From contig NZ_BMQQ01000011.1 in the NCBI RefSeq assembly GCF_014648195.1, forward strand, positions 28,896 through 92,895: 64,000 nt of DNA. Direction: 5' to 3'. The position numbers and the translations under genes are program-made. Under the pieces are notes generated by a model. It ran no database searches. It was not told where the DNA came from and saw only the letters and a list, made by a program, of their open reading frames with translations. The DNA comes from Streptomyces purpureus (GTDB lineage: Bacteria > Actinomycetota > Actinomycetes > Streptomycetales > Streptomycetaceae). Within the stretch, counting starts at the first letter, position 1; every line of letters starts with the position of its first letter. Positions 8,647-17,019 of the stretch are shown one piece after another.

Positions 8647-9393
8647 TCAGGCGTTCGTGCCCGAGTCCACCGTGAACGACGCGCCCGTGACGCCCCGGCC
8701 GGCCGGGCCCGCCAGGTAGGCCACCGTTGCCGCTATCTCGGCCGGGGCCAGGTAGCTGCCCAGTGCTGACAGGCTTCGCTGGGTGTCGGCCAGTTCGCCG
8801 TCCGCCGGGTTCATGTCGGTGTCGGTGGAGCCGGGCTGCACCAGGTTGACCGTGATGCCGCGCGGGCCCAGTTCCCGGGCGAGCGCACGGGTCATGCCGC
8901 TGAGCGCCGACTTGCTCATGGAGTAGAGCACGCTGCCGGCGAAGGGCACCCGGTCCGCGAGGTTGCTGCCGATGCTGATGATCCGGCCGCCCTCCGGCAG
9001 GTGCGCCAGCGCGGCGCGCGAGCCGAGGAAGACGGCGCGGACGTTGACCGCGAGCGTCCGGTCGACCTCCTCCAGGGAGATGTCCTCGACCGGGCCGAAG
9101 ACGCCGATCCCGGCGTTGTTGACCAGGATGTCCAGCCGCCCGAGTTCCGCCGCCGTCCGCTCGACCGCGGCCTCGACCGCCCGCGCGTCCGCCGAGTCCG
9201 CCTCGATCGCCAGCGCGCGCCGCCCCAGCGCCTCGATCTCGGCCACGACCTCCTGCGCCTTCGCCTTGGAAGAGGCGCTGGAGTGGGTGAGTGCAACATC
9301 CGCGCCCTCCGCCGCCAGCCGGCGCGCGACCGCCGCCCCGATCCCCCTGCTGCCACCCGTCACCAGCACGACCTTGCCCGCGAGCTCGCTCAC
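8647..9393 (-). CDS. Short-chain dehydrogenase/reductase
   Basis: 248 residues of the classical SDR family: cofactor loop VTGGSRGIGAAV near the N-terminus, NNAGIG, the active-site serine region IISIGSN, and YSMSKSALSG with catalytic Tyr and Lys. NAD(P)-linked oxidation or reduction of a hydroxy/keto group; substrate unknown. I prefer the GTG at 9393, which follows GGGGAG and gives a product starting MSELAGKVV like its relatives; the ATG at 9405 has no ribosome site. Divergent from a TetR gene at 9497 with a 24-bp palindrome over the start region, the usual layout for a repressor and its target. Confidence 0.88.
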   Translation of the reverse strand: MSELAGKVVLVTGGSRGIGAAVARRLAAEGADVALTHSSASSKAKAQEVVAEIEALGRRALAIEADSADARAVEAAVERTAAELGRLDILVNNAGIGVFGPVEDISLEEVDRTLAVNVRAVFLGSRAALAHLPEGGRIISIGSNLADRVPFAGSVLYSMSKSALSGMTRALARELGPRGITVNLVQPGSTDTDMNPADGELADTQRSLSALGSYLAPAEIAATVAYLAGPAGRGVTGASFTVDSGTNA

Positions 9394-9404
9394 GCCACTC
9401 CCCA

Positions 9405-9428
9405 TTTCTATGTTGATCAGCACAGAAA
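9405..9428. promoter_or_regulatory. 24-bp palindrome between the SDR and TetR genes (probable TetR operator)
   Basis: TTTCTATGTTGATCAGCACAGAAA is split by a TGATCA centre and is symmetric except at two base pairs. A second half-site, TGACCGACACAGAAA, lies at 9471-9485 just before the TetR ribosome binding site. Written in parts here: left arm TTTCTATGTTGA, right arm TCAGCACAGAAA. It differs fully from the CTGAC palindrome, so this is a local circuit. Confidence 0.65.
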
Positions 9429-9496
9429 TGAGATCACGCCCCGACCGGCCACGTCAAGGCATATATTTACTGACCGACACAGAAAAAGGAGGGAGC

Positions 9497-10129
9497 ATGG
9501 CCGGCCGCGGACGCCCCCGGAAGTTCGACCGCACGACAGCCCTCGAACGCGCGATGGAGGTGTTCTGGCAGCACGGTTACGAGTCGACCTCGATGACCGA
9601 CCTCACCACCGCCATGGGCATCAACTCCCCCAGCCTCTACGCCGCGTTCGGCTCCAAGGAGGAGCTGTTCCGCGAATCCGTGGCGCTGTACGACGCCACC
9701 GAGGGCGCACCCTCCTCGCGTGCGCTCACCGACGCCCCCACCGCCCGCGCCGCCGTCGAGGCGCTGCTGCGGGCGAACGCCCGCGCCTACACCGAGAGCG
9801 GCCGCCCCAGCGGCTGCATGATCGTGCTGGCCGCCACGAACTGCTCCGACGCCAACGCGCCCGTACAGGACTACCTCGCGCAGTGGCGCAGGAACGGGCT
9901 CCAGGAGCTGACCCGCCGCCTGGACCAGGGCGTACGGGACGGCGACCTCACCGAGGGCGCCGACACCGCCGCCGTCGCCGCCTTCTACACCACCGTGGTC
10001 CAGGGCATGTCCGTCCAGGCCCGCGACGGCGCCACACGGGCGGACCTGGAGCGGATCGCGGAGCGAGCGATGGCGGCCTGGGACGCCGTCACCGCGCCGC
10101 CGCCGCTCATGGCGCGCACCATGGAGTGA
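9497..10129 (+). CDS. TetR-family transcriptional regulator of the divergent SDR gene
   Basis: 210 residues. It starts at the ATG at 9497 behind AAAGGAGGGA, an excellent ribosome site. The N-terminus GRGRPRKFDRTTALERAMEV and HTH GINSPSLYAAFGSKEELF are typical of the subgroup that often controls an adjacent SDR. The C-terminal domain contains SGRPSGCMIVLAATNC, a Cys-bearing motif shared with relatives that may sense electrophiles or oxidants (inference). It probably represses itself and the SDR gene through the palindrome at 9405-9428. Confidence 0.88.
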   Translation: MAGRGRPRKFDRTTALERAMEVFWQHGYESTSMTDLTTAMGINSPSLYAAFGSKEELFRESVALYDATEGAPSSRALTDAPTARAAVEALLRANARAYTESGRPSGCMIVLAATNCSDANAPVQDYLAQWRRNGLQELTRRLDQGVRDGDLTEGADTAAVAAFYTTVVQGMSVQARDGATRADLERIAERAMAAWDAVTAPPPLMARTME

Positions 10130-10164
10130 GGGAAGGAAACAGACATCCCGGAGGTGTGGATTCC

Positions 10165-10413
10165 ATGGGCACGTACATGGATGTCCATCGCGGCATGGTG
10201 GGCATAACGGCCGAGCAGCTCAACGAGGCGCACCAGGCGGACCTCGCCATCGAGAAGGACGAGGGCGTGCACTTCAGGCACGCGTGGGCGGACCCGAAGT
10301 CCGGGACGGTCTACTGCCTGTCCGACGCACCGTCGGCGGAGGCCGTCCAGCGCATCCATGAACGGACCGGGCACGCGGCGGACGAGATCCACCCGGTGCC
10401 GCTCGCGGTGTGA
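10165..10413 (+). CDS. DUF4242 small ferredoxin-fold protein (nickel-binding SCO4226 type)
   Basis: 82 residues, MGTYMDVHRGMVGITAEQL to the C-terminal IHPVPLAV. The family is DUF4242; one studied Streptomyces member (SCO4226) is a nickel-binding homodimer with a ferredoxin-like fold. Histidines at DVHRG, EAHQAD and VHFRHAW are candidates for metal ligands. The start codon lies behind GGAGGTG at 10150-10156. It follows the TetR gene by 35 bases and may be cotranscribed, but nothing ties its role to that gene. Confidence 0.8.
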   Translation: MGTYMDVHRGMVGITAEQLNEAHQADLAIEKDEGVHFRHAWADPKSGTVYCLSDAPSAEAVQRIHERTGHAADEIHPVPLAV

Positions 10414-10428
10414 CGGGAGCCCGGGCCC

Positions 10429-10833
10429 TCAGCGCGCGGCCGGTCCGAAGACGGGCACGGCGACGCCCTGCGGGCCCTCCTCCCGGAAGGTGGCCTCCAG
10501 GTCCATCCCGATCCTCAGGTCTCCTTCCGGGCACCCGACGATCTCGGTCATCATCCTCGGCCCCTCGGCCAGATCCACGACCGCGGCCGTGTAGGGCGTC
10601 CGCGCGCCGAACGGCGGCAGGTCGTTCCGGTGGACCACCGACCAGGTGTAGAGCGTGGCCCGGCCGCTCGCCCGCTCCCAGGTCACGCTCTCGCTCCAGC
10701 AGTACGGGCAGAACTCGCGCGGGTAGTGGTGGGCGCGCGCGCAGTCCCGACAGCGCCTGATCAGCAGCCGCCCCTCGGCGGCGGCGTCCCAGTACGGGCG
10801 GGTGAAGGCGTCGATCTCCGGTACGGCGGTCAT
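10429..10833 (-). CDS. DUF35 OB-fold protein with zinc ribbon, candidate partner of the thiolase-fold protein
   Basis: 134 residues. An N-terminal rubredoxin-like zinc site, CRDCARAHHYPREFCPYC, is followed by an OB-fold (GRATLYTWSVVHR, PYTAAVVDLAEGPRMMTEIV). DUF35 proteins bind the acyl-CoA and assemble with thiolase-fold proteins, either thiolases or Ltp2-type aldolases. Its start shares a base with the stop of the DoxX gene (TGATG at 10835-10831). The only thiolase-fold gene in view is at 5923, 3.4 kb away and on the other strand, but both sit behind copies of the same operator. Confidence 0.85.
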   Translation of the reverse strand: MTAVPEIDAFTRPYWDAAAEGRLLIRRCRDCARAHHYPREFCPYCWSESVTWERASGRATLYTWSVVHRNDLPPFGARTPYTAAVVDLAEGPRMMTEIVGCPEGDLRIGMDLEATFREEGPQGVAVPVFGPAAR

Positions 10834-11282
10834 CAGAAGAGCCCGATCGCGTGGTCGAGGGACCAGGTCTGCCAGGACATGGCGAACAGCGCGACGAGGG
10901 AGATCAGCGCCATCATCGCGTTCTGTCCCTGCTCGGCCCAGTCGTGGATCATCAGGGTCAGGTAGAGCAGGTTGAGCAGCAGGCCCCCGACGAGCGCGAC
11001 GGGCGTGAGGAAGCCGACGACCAGGCCGAGCCCCAGGGCGAGTTCGGCGTGGACGACGACGTACGCCATGGCCTTCGGGCGGGGCGCGACCACCCGGTCG
11101 AAGCCGGCCCGGACCGCGGGCCACTTGTGCTTGGCGGCCACGTCGGCGGCCCAGGCGATGCCCGTGCCGCGCTCGAGCCAGCCCTTCTTGTCCTTGTGGC
11201 GCCAGCTCTCCAGCCACCACAGACCGAGGCCGATACGGAGGACGGCGAGCCATTCGCCGCCGGTGAGCCAGACGGTCTGCAT
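10833..11282 (-). CDS. DoxX-family membrane protein
   Basis: 149 residues with four predicted membrane helices, including VVVHAELALGLGLVVGFL, LVGGLLLNLLYLTLMI and MMALISLVALFAMSW. DoxX/DoxD-type proteins occur in oxidoreductase membrane complexes, but this group's role is unclear. The ATG at 11282 follows GGAAGGGG and is preferred over an ATG at 11303 that lies against the operator and has no ribosome site. First gene of a two-gene operon with the DUF35 gene, under the operator at 11304-11318. Confidence 0.8.
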   Translation of the reverse strand: MQTVWLTGGEWLAVLRIGLGLWWLESWRHKDKKGWLERGTGIAWAADVAAKHKWPAVRAGFDRVVAPRPKAMAYVVVHAELALGLGLVVGFLTPVALVGGLLLNLLYLTLMIHDWAEQGQNAMMALISLVALFAMSWQTWSLDHAIGLF

Positions 11283-11303
11283 CCCGGACCCCTTCCCACT
11301 CAT

Positions 11304-11318
11304 CTGACGGTACGTCAG
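11304..11318. promoter_or_regulatory. Palindromic operator, regulon site 3
   Basis: CTGACGGTACGTCAG, a perfect palindrome apart from its centre, 21 bases before the DoxX start at 11282. It is the best-preserved copy in the window and could be used as the reference sequence. Confidence 0.78.
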
Positions 11319-11430
11319 TTCAGCGGATGGCGCCCCGCGGCGCAAGGGGCGTGCGGGCGTGATCGATTCGCAACCGAACCCCCTCTCGGCCGAGACCCAT
11401 CAAGTGAGCACGCCGTTACGCTGAGCATCC

Positions 11431-12615
11431 ATGGACAGAACCACCGACGACAGACCCGTCTATGTGATCGGCGCGGGACCCGGCGGCCTCGCCGTCGCCG
11501 CCGCACTGCGCCGGCGGGGCGTACGGGCCGTCGTGTTGGAGAAGTCCGACGCCGTCGGCGCGTCCTGGCGCGGCCACTACGACCGGCTGCGGCTGCACAC
11601 CACCCGGCGGCTCTCCGCGCTGCCGGGCATGCCCATACCCCGCTCCTTCGGCCGCTGGGTCTCCCGCGACAACCTGGTGCGCTATCTGGAGACCTACGCC
11701 GACCTGCACGAACTGGAGATAGTGACGGGCGTCGAGGTCTCCCGTGTCGAGCGGGCCGAGCCGTCCGGGCAGCCCGGGAGCCGGGGCCCGGAGTGGGTGC
11801 TGCACGCGACCGGTGGGCGGCGGCTGACAGGACGCGCGGTCGTGGTCGCCACCGGCTACAACCACACCCCCCGCCTGCCGGAGTGGCCCGGTCTCCCTTC
11901 GTACGAAGGGGAGTTCCTGCACGCGTCCTCCTACCGCAACGCCGCGCCGTACGCCGGCAAGGACGTCCTGGTCGTCGGGGTGGGCAACACCGGCGCCGAG
12001 ATCGCCGTCGATCTCGCGGAGGGCGGCGCGGCGCGGGTACGGCTCGCGATCCGTACCGCCCCGCACATCGTGCGCCGCTCCACGGCCGGCTGGCCCGCGC
12101 AGCGCAGCGGCATCCTGGCGCGCAGACTGCCGGCGTGGTTCGTGGACCGGGCCGGTGCCGTACTGGGCCGGATCTCCGTGCCCGACCTGTCGGAGCGCGG
12201 GCTGCCCCGCCCGGAGACAGGGCTGTTGTCGCGGGCGCGGCAGGGGGCTGTGCCGGTCCAGGACGTGGGGCTGATCGCCGCGGTAAGGATCGGCCGGGTC
12301 GAACCGGTCGCGGCCGTCGAGGCGTTCAAGGACGGCAAGGTCGTCCTCACGGACGGCGAGCACCTCGCCCCGGACGTGGTGATCGCCGCGACCGGCTACG
12401 AACGGGCCCTGGAGGGCCTGGTAGGCCATCTGGGCGTGCTGGACGAGCGCGGCCGCCCGCTGGCGCACGGCGGGCGCAGCCCGGCGGGGGCTCCGGGGCT
12501 GTACTTCACAGGCTTCACCAATCCGATCAGCGGCATGCTCCGCGAACTGGCCATCGATGCCCGGAAGATCGCCACGGCGCTGGCCCGGACGGCCAGGACG
12601 GCCAGGAAGTCCTGA
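11431..12615 (+). CDS. Flavin-containing monooxygenase (FMO / Baeyer-Villiger-like)
   Basis: 394 residues. The FAD site is VIGAGPGGLAVAAALRRRG at residues about 11-29 and the NADPH site is VVGVGNTGAEIAVDLAEGG near 185. DVVIAATGYERALEGL matches the ATGY motif of class B monooxygenases. These enzymes use NADPH and O2 to oxygenate ketones or soft nucleophiles in the cytosol. A Baeyer-Villiger step on a cyclic ketone would suit the surrounding acyl-CoA pathway, but the full BVMO fingerprint is not evident. No palindrome precedes it directly; the divergent DoxX operator is 113 bases away. Confidence 0.85.
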   Translation: MDRTTDDRPVYVIGAGPGGLAVAAALRRRGVRAVVLEKSDAVGASWRGHYDRLRLHTTRRLSALPGMPIPRSFGRWVSRDNLVRYLETYADLHELEIVTGVEVSRVERAEPSGQPGSRGPEWVLHATGGRRLTGRAVVVATGYNHTPRLPEWPGLPSYEGEFLHASSYRNAAPYAGKDVLVVGVGNTGAEIAVDLAEGGAARVRLAIRTAPHIVRRSTAGWPAQRSGILARRLPAWFVDRAGAVLGRISVPDLSERGLPRPETGLLSRARQGAVPVQDVGLIAAVRIGRVEPVAAVEAFKDGKVVLTDGEHLAPDVVIAATGYERALEGLVGHLGVLDERGRPLAHGGRSPAGAPGLYFTGFTNPISGMLRELAIDARKIATALARTARTARKS

Positions 12616-12805
12616 CCGCCCGGCCCGCCCCACTCACACCGGTGCGTTGAACCCGCTCCAGCCGGCACCGGTATGGCTGAACAAGTGACTTCCCCCAGGG
12701 GGAACGGTCGGGCACGGTGGGGAGCATCGCGCGACCCCAAGACGGTCGGCCGACTCGAAGGTTGTGCGCGGTCACGCACAACACCTTTACCTGCACGACC
12801 GGTTC

Positions 12806-12820
12806 CTGACATGTCGTCAG
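12806..12820. promoter_or_regulatory. Palindromic operator, regulon site 4 (tandem pair, distal)
   Basis: CTGACATGTCGTCAG, followed by TTC as in sites 3 and 5. Its centre is 24 bp upstream of the next copy, about two helical turns and a little, so two dimers could sit on similar faces. Confidence 0.75.
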
Positions 12821-12829
12821 TTCGCTAAT

Positions 12830-12844
12830 CTGACTATGCGTCAG
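12830..12844. promoter_or_regulatory. Palindromic operator, regulon site 5 (tandem pair, proximal)
   Basis: CTGACTATGCGTCAG, 34 bases before the ATG at 12879. Together with site 4 this is one of two places with paired operators; both pairs precede acyl-CoA synthetase genes. Confidence 0.77.
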
Positions 12845-12878
12845 TTCAGTGTTGCCGACGAGCAGGAGCGGGCGGACG

Positions 12879-15101
12879 ATGCTTGGATCAACCCACGGCA
12901 CCTTCACCACCGATCTCCGCGCCCGAGTGGTCGCCTGCGGAGAGCAGCCCGGAACCGCCGTCCACGGCGTGGCCGCGGCCGAGGGCGATCAGGACGTCAG
13001 CGGCCGGCCGCTCTACGTCCCCGTCCCCGACCTGGACCGGTTCTTCCGGCCCGAGTCCGTGGCCGTCGTCGGGGCCTCCGACGCCGAGGGCCGCCCCAAC
13101 ACCGGGATCACCAGGCAGCTGATCGCCTGGGCGGAGCGTGTCGGGGCGCGGCTGCACCCCGTGCACCCGACCCGCGCCTCGGTCTTCGGCGTCGACTGCG
13201 TGCCGTCCGTCGCCGACCTCGCCGACCCGGTCGATCTGGCCGTCCTGCTCGTCGCCGACCCCCTTCCGGTCGTCGAGGAACTCGCCGAGGCCAAGGTGAA
13301 GTTCGCCGTGGCCTTCGCCTCCGGGTTCGCCGAGACCGGTGACGCCGGGGCGCGGGCCCAGGACCGGCTGTCCGCCGCCGTGCGACGGTCAGGGCTGCGC
13401 CTGCTCGGCCCGAACACCAACCTCAACGCCTTCGAGGAGTTCCGCGACGACCTGGACGGCCCCGCGATCGCCCTGATCACCCAGTCCGGCCACCAGGGCC
13501 GCCCGGTCTTCACCCTCCAGGAGCTGGGCGTACGGCTCTCCCACTGGGCGCCCACCGGCAACGAGGCCGACCTGGAGACCGCGGACTTCATCTCGTACTT
13601 CGCCGAGCGCCCCGAGGTCGGGGCCATCGCCTGCTACGTGGAGGGCCTCAAGGACGGCCGCTCCTTCCTCCTCGCCGCCGACCGCGCCGCCCGCCGGGGC
13701 GTGCCCGTGGTGACGGTGAAGGTCGGCCGCACCGAGGCGGGGGCCCGGATGGCCGCCTCACACACCGGCAAGCTGACCGGCGCCGACCAGGTCGTCGACG
13801 CGGCCATGCGGCAGTTCGGCGTCATCCGGGTGGACGGTCTCGACGAACTCCAGGACACCGCCGCCCTGCTGGCCCGCGCCCGGCCGCCGGCCGCGGAGGG
13901 CGTCGTGGTGTATTCGATCTCGGGCGGCACGGGCGCGCACTTCTCCGACCTGGCCACGGCGGCCGGCCTCACCCTGCCGACGCTGAGCCAGGACCGACAG
14001 GACGAACTGCATCAGTGGATACCCGGCTATCTGAGCGTGGCCAATCCCGTCGACAACGGCGGCCACCCGGTCGGCGACTGGCGCGGCCGGAAGATCATCG
14101 ACGCGATCCTCGCCGACCCGTCCGTCGGTGTCCTCGTCTGCCCCATCACCGGCCCCTTCCCACCGATGAGCGACAAGCTGGCGCAGGACCTGGTGGACGC
14201 GGCGGAGACCACCGACAAACTGATCTGCGTGGTCTGGGGCTCCCCGGTCGGCACCGAGGACGCGTACCGCCGGACCCTGCTCGGATCGTCGCGCGTGGCA
14301 ACCTTCCGTACGTTCGGCAACTGCATCACCGCCGTCAAGGCCTACCTGGACCACAGCCGGTTCACCACCGGCTACCGCTCCCCCTTCGACGAGGCGCCGC
14401 GCACACCGTCCCCGTCCTTCCGCAAGGCTCAGGCACTGCTGCGCCCGGGCCACCGCCTGAGCGAACACGCGGCGAAGCAGCTCCTTCGCGCCTACGGCAT
14501 CCGCGTACCGCGCGAACAGCTGGTGACCAGCGCCGCGGCGGCGGTCCGGGCGGCCGGTCTGGTCGGCTACCCGGTGGTGATGAAGGCGTCCGGCGCCCAG
14601 CTCGCCCACAAGACCGAACTGGGCCTGGTCAAGATCGGGCTGACCTCGGCCAGCCAGATCCGCGACGCCTATCGCGAGCTGACCGACATCGCCCGCTACG
14701 AAGGCGTCGACCTTGACGGGATCCTCGTCTGCCAGATGGTCGAGCGGGGCGTCGAGATGGTCGTGGGCGTCACGCAGGACGCCCTTTTCGGCCCGACGGT
14801 GACCGTCGGCCTCGGCGGCGTCCTGGTCGAGGTCCTCGCCGACACCGCCGTACGCGTACCGCCCTTCGGCGAGCAGCAGGCCCGGGCGATGCTCGCCGAG
14901 CTGCGCGGGCGGGCCCTTCTGGACGGCGTCCGGGGCGCGCCCCCGGCGGACGTGGACGCGCTGGTGGAGGTCGTGCTGCGGGTGCAGCGGATGGCGCTCG
15001 AACTCGGCGGCGACCTGGCCGAGCTGGACATCAACCCCCTGGTGGTGCTGGAGCGCGGCCAGGGCGCGGTGGCGCTGGACGCGCTCGCCGTGTGCCGCTG
15101 A
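12879..15101 (+). CDS. Acetate--CoA ligase (NDP-forming)-type acyl-CoA synthetase, fused subunits
   Basis: 740 residues in the order CoA-binding Rossmann domain (FFRPESVAVVGASDAEGRPN), two succinyl-CoA-ligase-like flavodoxin domains (ALITQSGHQGR; SHTGKLTGADQVVDAAMRQ) and a C-terminal ATP-grasp domain (YPVVMKASGAQLAHKTELG; ELDINPLVVLE). Such fused proteins activate acetate, aryl or branched acids to CoA esters, forming NDP. The ATG at 12879 follows AGGAG; a GTG at 12849 is possible but lacks a site. Preceded by two operators and followed by enoyl-CoA hydratase after 61 bases, so it probably starts an operon that activates and then hydrates or isomerises the pathway acid. Confidence 0.88.
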   Translation: MLGSTHGTFTTDLRARVVACGEQPGTAVHGVAAAEGDQDVSGRPLYVPVPDLDRFFRPESVAVVGASDAEGRPNTGITRQLIAWAERVGARLHPVHPTRASVFGVDCVPSVADLADPVDLAVLLVADPLPVVEELAEAKVKFAVAFASGFAETGDAGARAQDRLSAAVRRSGLRLLGPNTNLNAFEEFRDDLDGPAIALITQSGHQGRPVFTLQELGVRLSHWAPTGNEADLETADFISYFAERPEVGAIACYVEGLKDGRSFLLAADRAARRGVPVVTVKVGRTEAGARMAASHTGKLTGADQVVDAAMRQFGVIRVDGLDELQDTAALLARARPPAAEGVVVYSISGGTGAHFSDLATAAGLTLPTLSQDRQDELHQWIPGYLSVANPVDNGGHPVGDWRGRKIIDAILADPSVGVLVCPITGPFPPMSDKLAQDLVDAAETTDKLICVVWGSPVGTEDAYRRTLLGSSRVATFRTFGNCITAVKAYLDHSRFTTGYRSPFDEAPRTPSPSFRKAQALLRPGHRLSEHAAKQLLRAYGIRVPREQLVTSAAAAVRAAGLVGYPVVMKASGAQLAHKTELGLVKIGLTSASQIRDAYRELTDIARYEGVDLDGILVCQMVERGVEMVVGVTQDALFGPTVTVGLGGVLVEVLADTAVRVPPFGEQQARAMLAELRGRALLDGVRGAPPADVDALVEVVLRVQRMALELGGDLAELDINPLVVLERGQGAVALDALAVCR

Positions 15102-15162
15102 CGGCACGTACCCGGATCGCGCCCGCCCGCATCGGACCCACCCCCATCGGAGCCGCTGGACC

Positions 15163-15987
15163 ATGACTTCCTCCCCCGAAGAATCCACGAACTCGCCTGA
15201 GTCATTGGTACTGCACGCCACTGACAACGGCGTCTCGTGGATCACCCTCAACCGTCCCGACGCGATGAACGCGGTCACCTGGGACCAGCGCGAACGGGTC
15301 ATCGCGCTGCTCGCCGACGCCTCCGCCGACCCGGCCGTGCGGGCGGTCGTCCTCACCGCCACCGGCAAGGGCTTCTGCGCCGGCGCCGACCTGCGGGGCG
15401 CGCCGTCCACCGGCCGGGAACGGGTGACCGGTGACATCGCCCGGACCATCCGGCTCGGCGCGCAGCGCCTGATCGGAGCCGTACTGGACTGCGAGAAGCC
15501 GGTGCTCGCGGCCGTCAACGGCACGGCGGCCGGGATCGGGGCGCATCTCGCCTTCGCCTGCGACCTGGTGCTGGCGGCCGAGTCGGCCACGTTCATCGAG
15601 GTGTTCGTCCGGCGCGGCCTGGTGCCGGACGGCGGCGGGGCGTATCTGCTGCCGCGTCTGGTCGGCCCGCAGCGCGCCAAGGAGCTGATGTTCTTCGGCG
15701 ACGCGCTCCCGGCGCCCGACGCGCAGCGCATGGGCCTGGTCAACCGGGTAGTCCCGGCCGGTGAGTTGGAGAAGACGGCCCGCGCCTGGGCGGAGCGCCT
15801 GGCCCAGGGCCCGACCCGCGCGCTCGCCCTCACCAAGCAGCTGGTGAACGCCTCCCTGGACACCGACCGGGCCACGGCGTTCGCCGCGGAGGCGATGGCG
15901 GTGGAGACGACGATGACGACGCGCGACGCGAACGAAGGCGTGGCGAGCTTCGTGGAGCGCCGTACCCCCGACTACCGGGGGTTCTAG
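15163..15987 (+). CDS. Enoyl-CoA hydratase/isomerase (crotonase) family protein
   Basis: 274 residues with crotonase features: oxyanion-hole segments GKGFCAGADLRG and NGTAAGIGAHLAFACD, and VRRGLVPDGGGAYLLPRLVG. The two catalytic glutamates of classical hydratase are replaced: the first position is in GAHLA and the second is an Asp in PDGGG. This pattern recalls PaaG-type isomerases, so isomerisation or ring-related chemistry is as likely as hydration. Cotranscribed with the upstream acyl-CoA synthetase. Ends in a strong hairpin. Confidence 0.87.
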   Translation: MTSSPEESTNSPESLVLHATDNGVSWITLNRPDAMNAVTWDQRERVIALLADASADPAVRAVVLTATGKGFCAGADLRGAPSTGRERVTGDIARTIRLGAQRLIGAVLDCEKPVLAAVNGTAAGIGAHLAFACDLVLAAESATFIEVFVRRGLVPDGGGAYLLPRLVGPQRAKELMFFGDALPAPDAQRMGLVNRVVPAGELEKTARAWAERLAQGPTRALALTKQLVNASLDTDRATAFAAEAMAVETTMTTRDANEGVASFVERRTPDYRGF

Positions 15988-16019
15988 GGGGCCGCCGGCC
16001 CCAGGGACCGGCCGCCCCC
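15987..16019 (+). terminator. Near-perfect GC hairpin after the crotonase gene
   Basis: Arm GGGGGCCGCCGGCCCC (15987-16002) and arm GGGACCGGCCGCCCCC (16004-16019) pair over 16 positions with one mismatch and one G-U. It starts on the last base of the stop codon. The following 190 bases up to trpF are GC-rich and carry no gene. Confidence 0.6.
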
Positions 16020-16207
16020 TCAGGCACCCGGGCCGCCGGCCCCCAGGGCTGGCACTCCGGAAAGGACCCTCGGCGCCCAGTCCACTGGCCCCCGGCGCTC
16101 CGGAGCGGCCCCCTCAGGTCCCCGGCCGCCGGGCCCGCGGGACTCCGCGGACGGGACTCCGCAGATCCCCCTCACGCGCCCAGCCCCGGGCTCCCAGCCC
16201 GGGCCCC

Positions 16208-16825
16208 TCACGCGCCCCGGGCCGCGCGGATGAACGACTCGATCAGGTCCGGGCTCTTCACACCCCGGCTGACCTCGATACCGCTGGAGACGTCCACGCC
16301 CCAGGGCCGTACGGCGCGCACGGCGCCCGCGACGTTGCGCGGGTCAAGGCCTCCGGCGAGGAGCCAGGCCTGTCCCGGCTCCGGGAGCCGCTTGCCGGAG
16401 TGGTCCCACACCTCGCCCGCGCCCGGAACGGGGGCGTCGAGCAGCAGGATGTCCTCGCCGCGCTCACCGTGGCGGGGCACCTCGCCCCGCACGGCGACCC
16501 CACGGATGAGCGTGCGCCCCGCGGGCCGCAGGGCGTCGTAGAAGGCGAGGTCCTCGTCGCCGTGCAGCTGCACGGCGCGCATCCCGGTGGCGTCCAGCAG
16601 CTGCCGTACGTCCTCGATCGGCTGGTTGCGGAAGACCCCGACGGTCAGGATCCCCTCGGGCACCCGCTCGGCGAGGCGCCGCGCGGTGTCGGCGTCGATC
16701 CGCCGCGGGCTCTCGGCGAAGACAAACCCGATGGCATCCGCGCCCGCCTCGACGGCGGTGTCCACGTCCCGCTCGGTCCGCAGACCACAGACTTTGACGA
16801 ACAAGGACGTGCCTGACGTGCCCAT
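16208..16825 (-). CDS. trpF: Phosphoribosylanthranilate isomerase
   Basis: 205 residues, full length for TrpF. It converts N-(5-phosphoribosyl)anthranilate to CdRP, the third step of tryptophan synthesis. The catalytic Cys is in VKVCGLR (residue 13) and the catalytic Asp in WGVDVSSGIE near residue 175. AVQLHGDED and the phosphate-binding GGLDPRNV are intact, so the enzyme looks functional. There are no other trp genes nearby. Streptomycetes generally lack trpF because the bifunctional isomerase PriA serves both histidine and tryptophan synthesis, so a solitary copy inside a catabolic region is unusual. Confidence 0.9.
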   Translation of the reverse strand: MGTSGTSLFVKVCGLRTERDVDTAVEAGADAIGFVFAESPRRIDADTARRLAERVPEGILTVGVFRNQPIEDVRQLLDATGMRAVQLHGDEDLAFYDALRPAGRTLIRGVAVRGEVPRHGERGEDILLLDAPVPGAGEVWDHSGKRLPEPGQAWLLAGGLDPRNVAGAVRAVRPWGVDVSSGIEVSRGVKSPDLIESFIRAARGA

Positions 16826-16988
16826 TTCCGCTGCTCCAAGCGCTCGCGACCGGCCGGGCGGTGTGCTGCCCCGGCCCCCACGCTAACCCTTGCGCAGGAC
16901 CTCCAGGCCCGGATCGAACTCGTCCCCCGTCACGAGGAAGAGCTCGGGCCGGCCGGACTCCCCGGCGACCGCCCCCACCCCTTCCTAT

Positions 16989-17003
16989 CTGACGATCCGT
17001 CAG
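16989..17003. promoter_or_regulatory. Palindromic operator, regulon site 6
   Basis: CTGACGATCCGTCAG, preceded by TAT as in sites 1 and 2. It ends 16 bases before the flavin reductase ATG at 17020 and 163 bases from the divergent trpF start, so the reductase is the likely target. Confidence 0.77.
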
Positions 17004-17019
17004 CTTCAATGGAAGGGTG

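Noticed and set aside
8074..8769. A long open frame across the repeat block as a gene
   Set aside because: Composition is Arg/Pro/Gly repeat with no domain, it extends into the SDR gene on the other strand, and has no ribosome site.
13758..15875. Very long minus-strand frame of about 700 codons
   Set aside because: It lies antisense to the acyl-CoA synthetase and crotonase genes, whose motifs are unambiguous; such frames are a by-product of high GC3.
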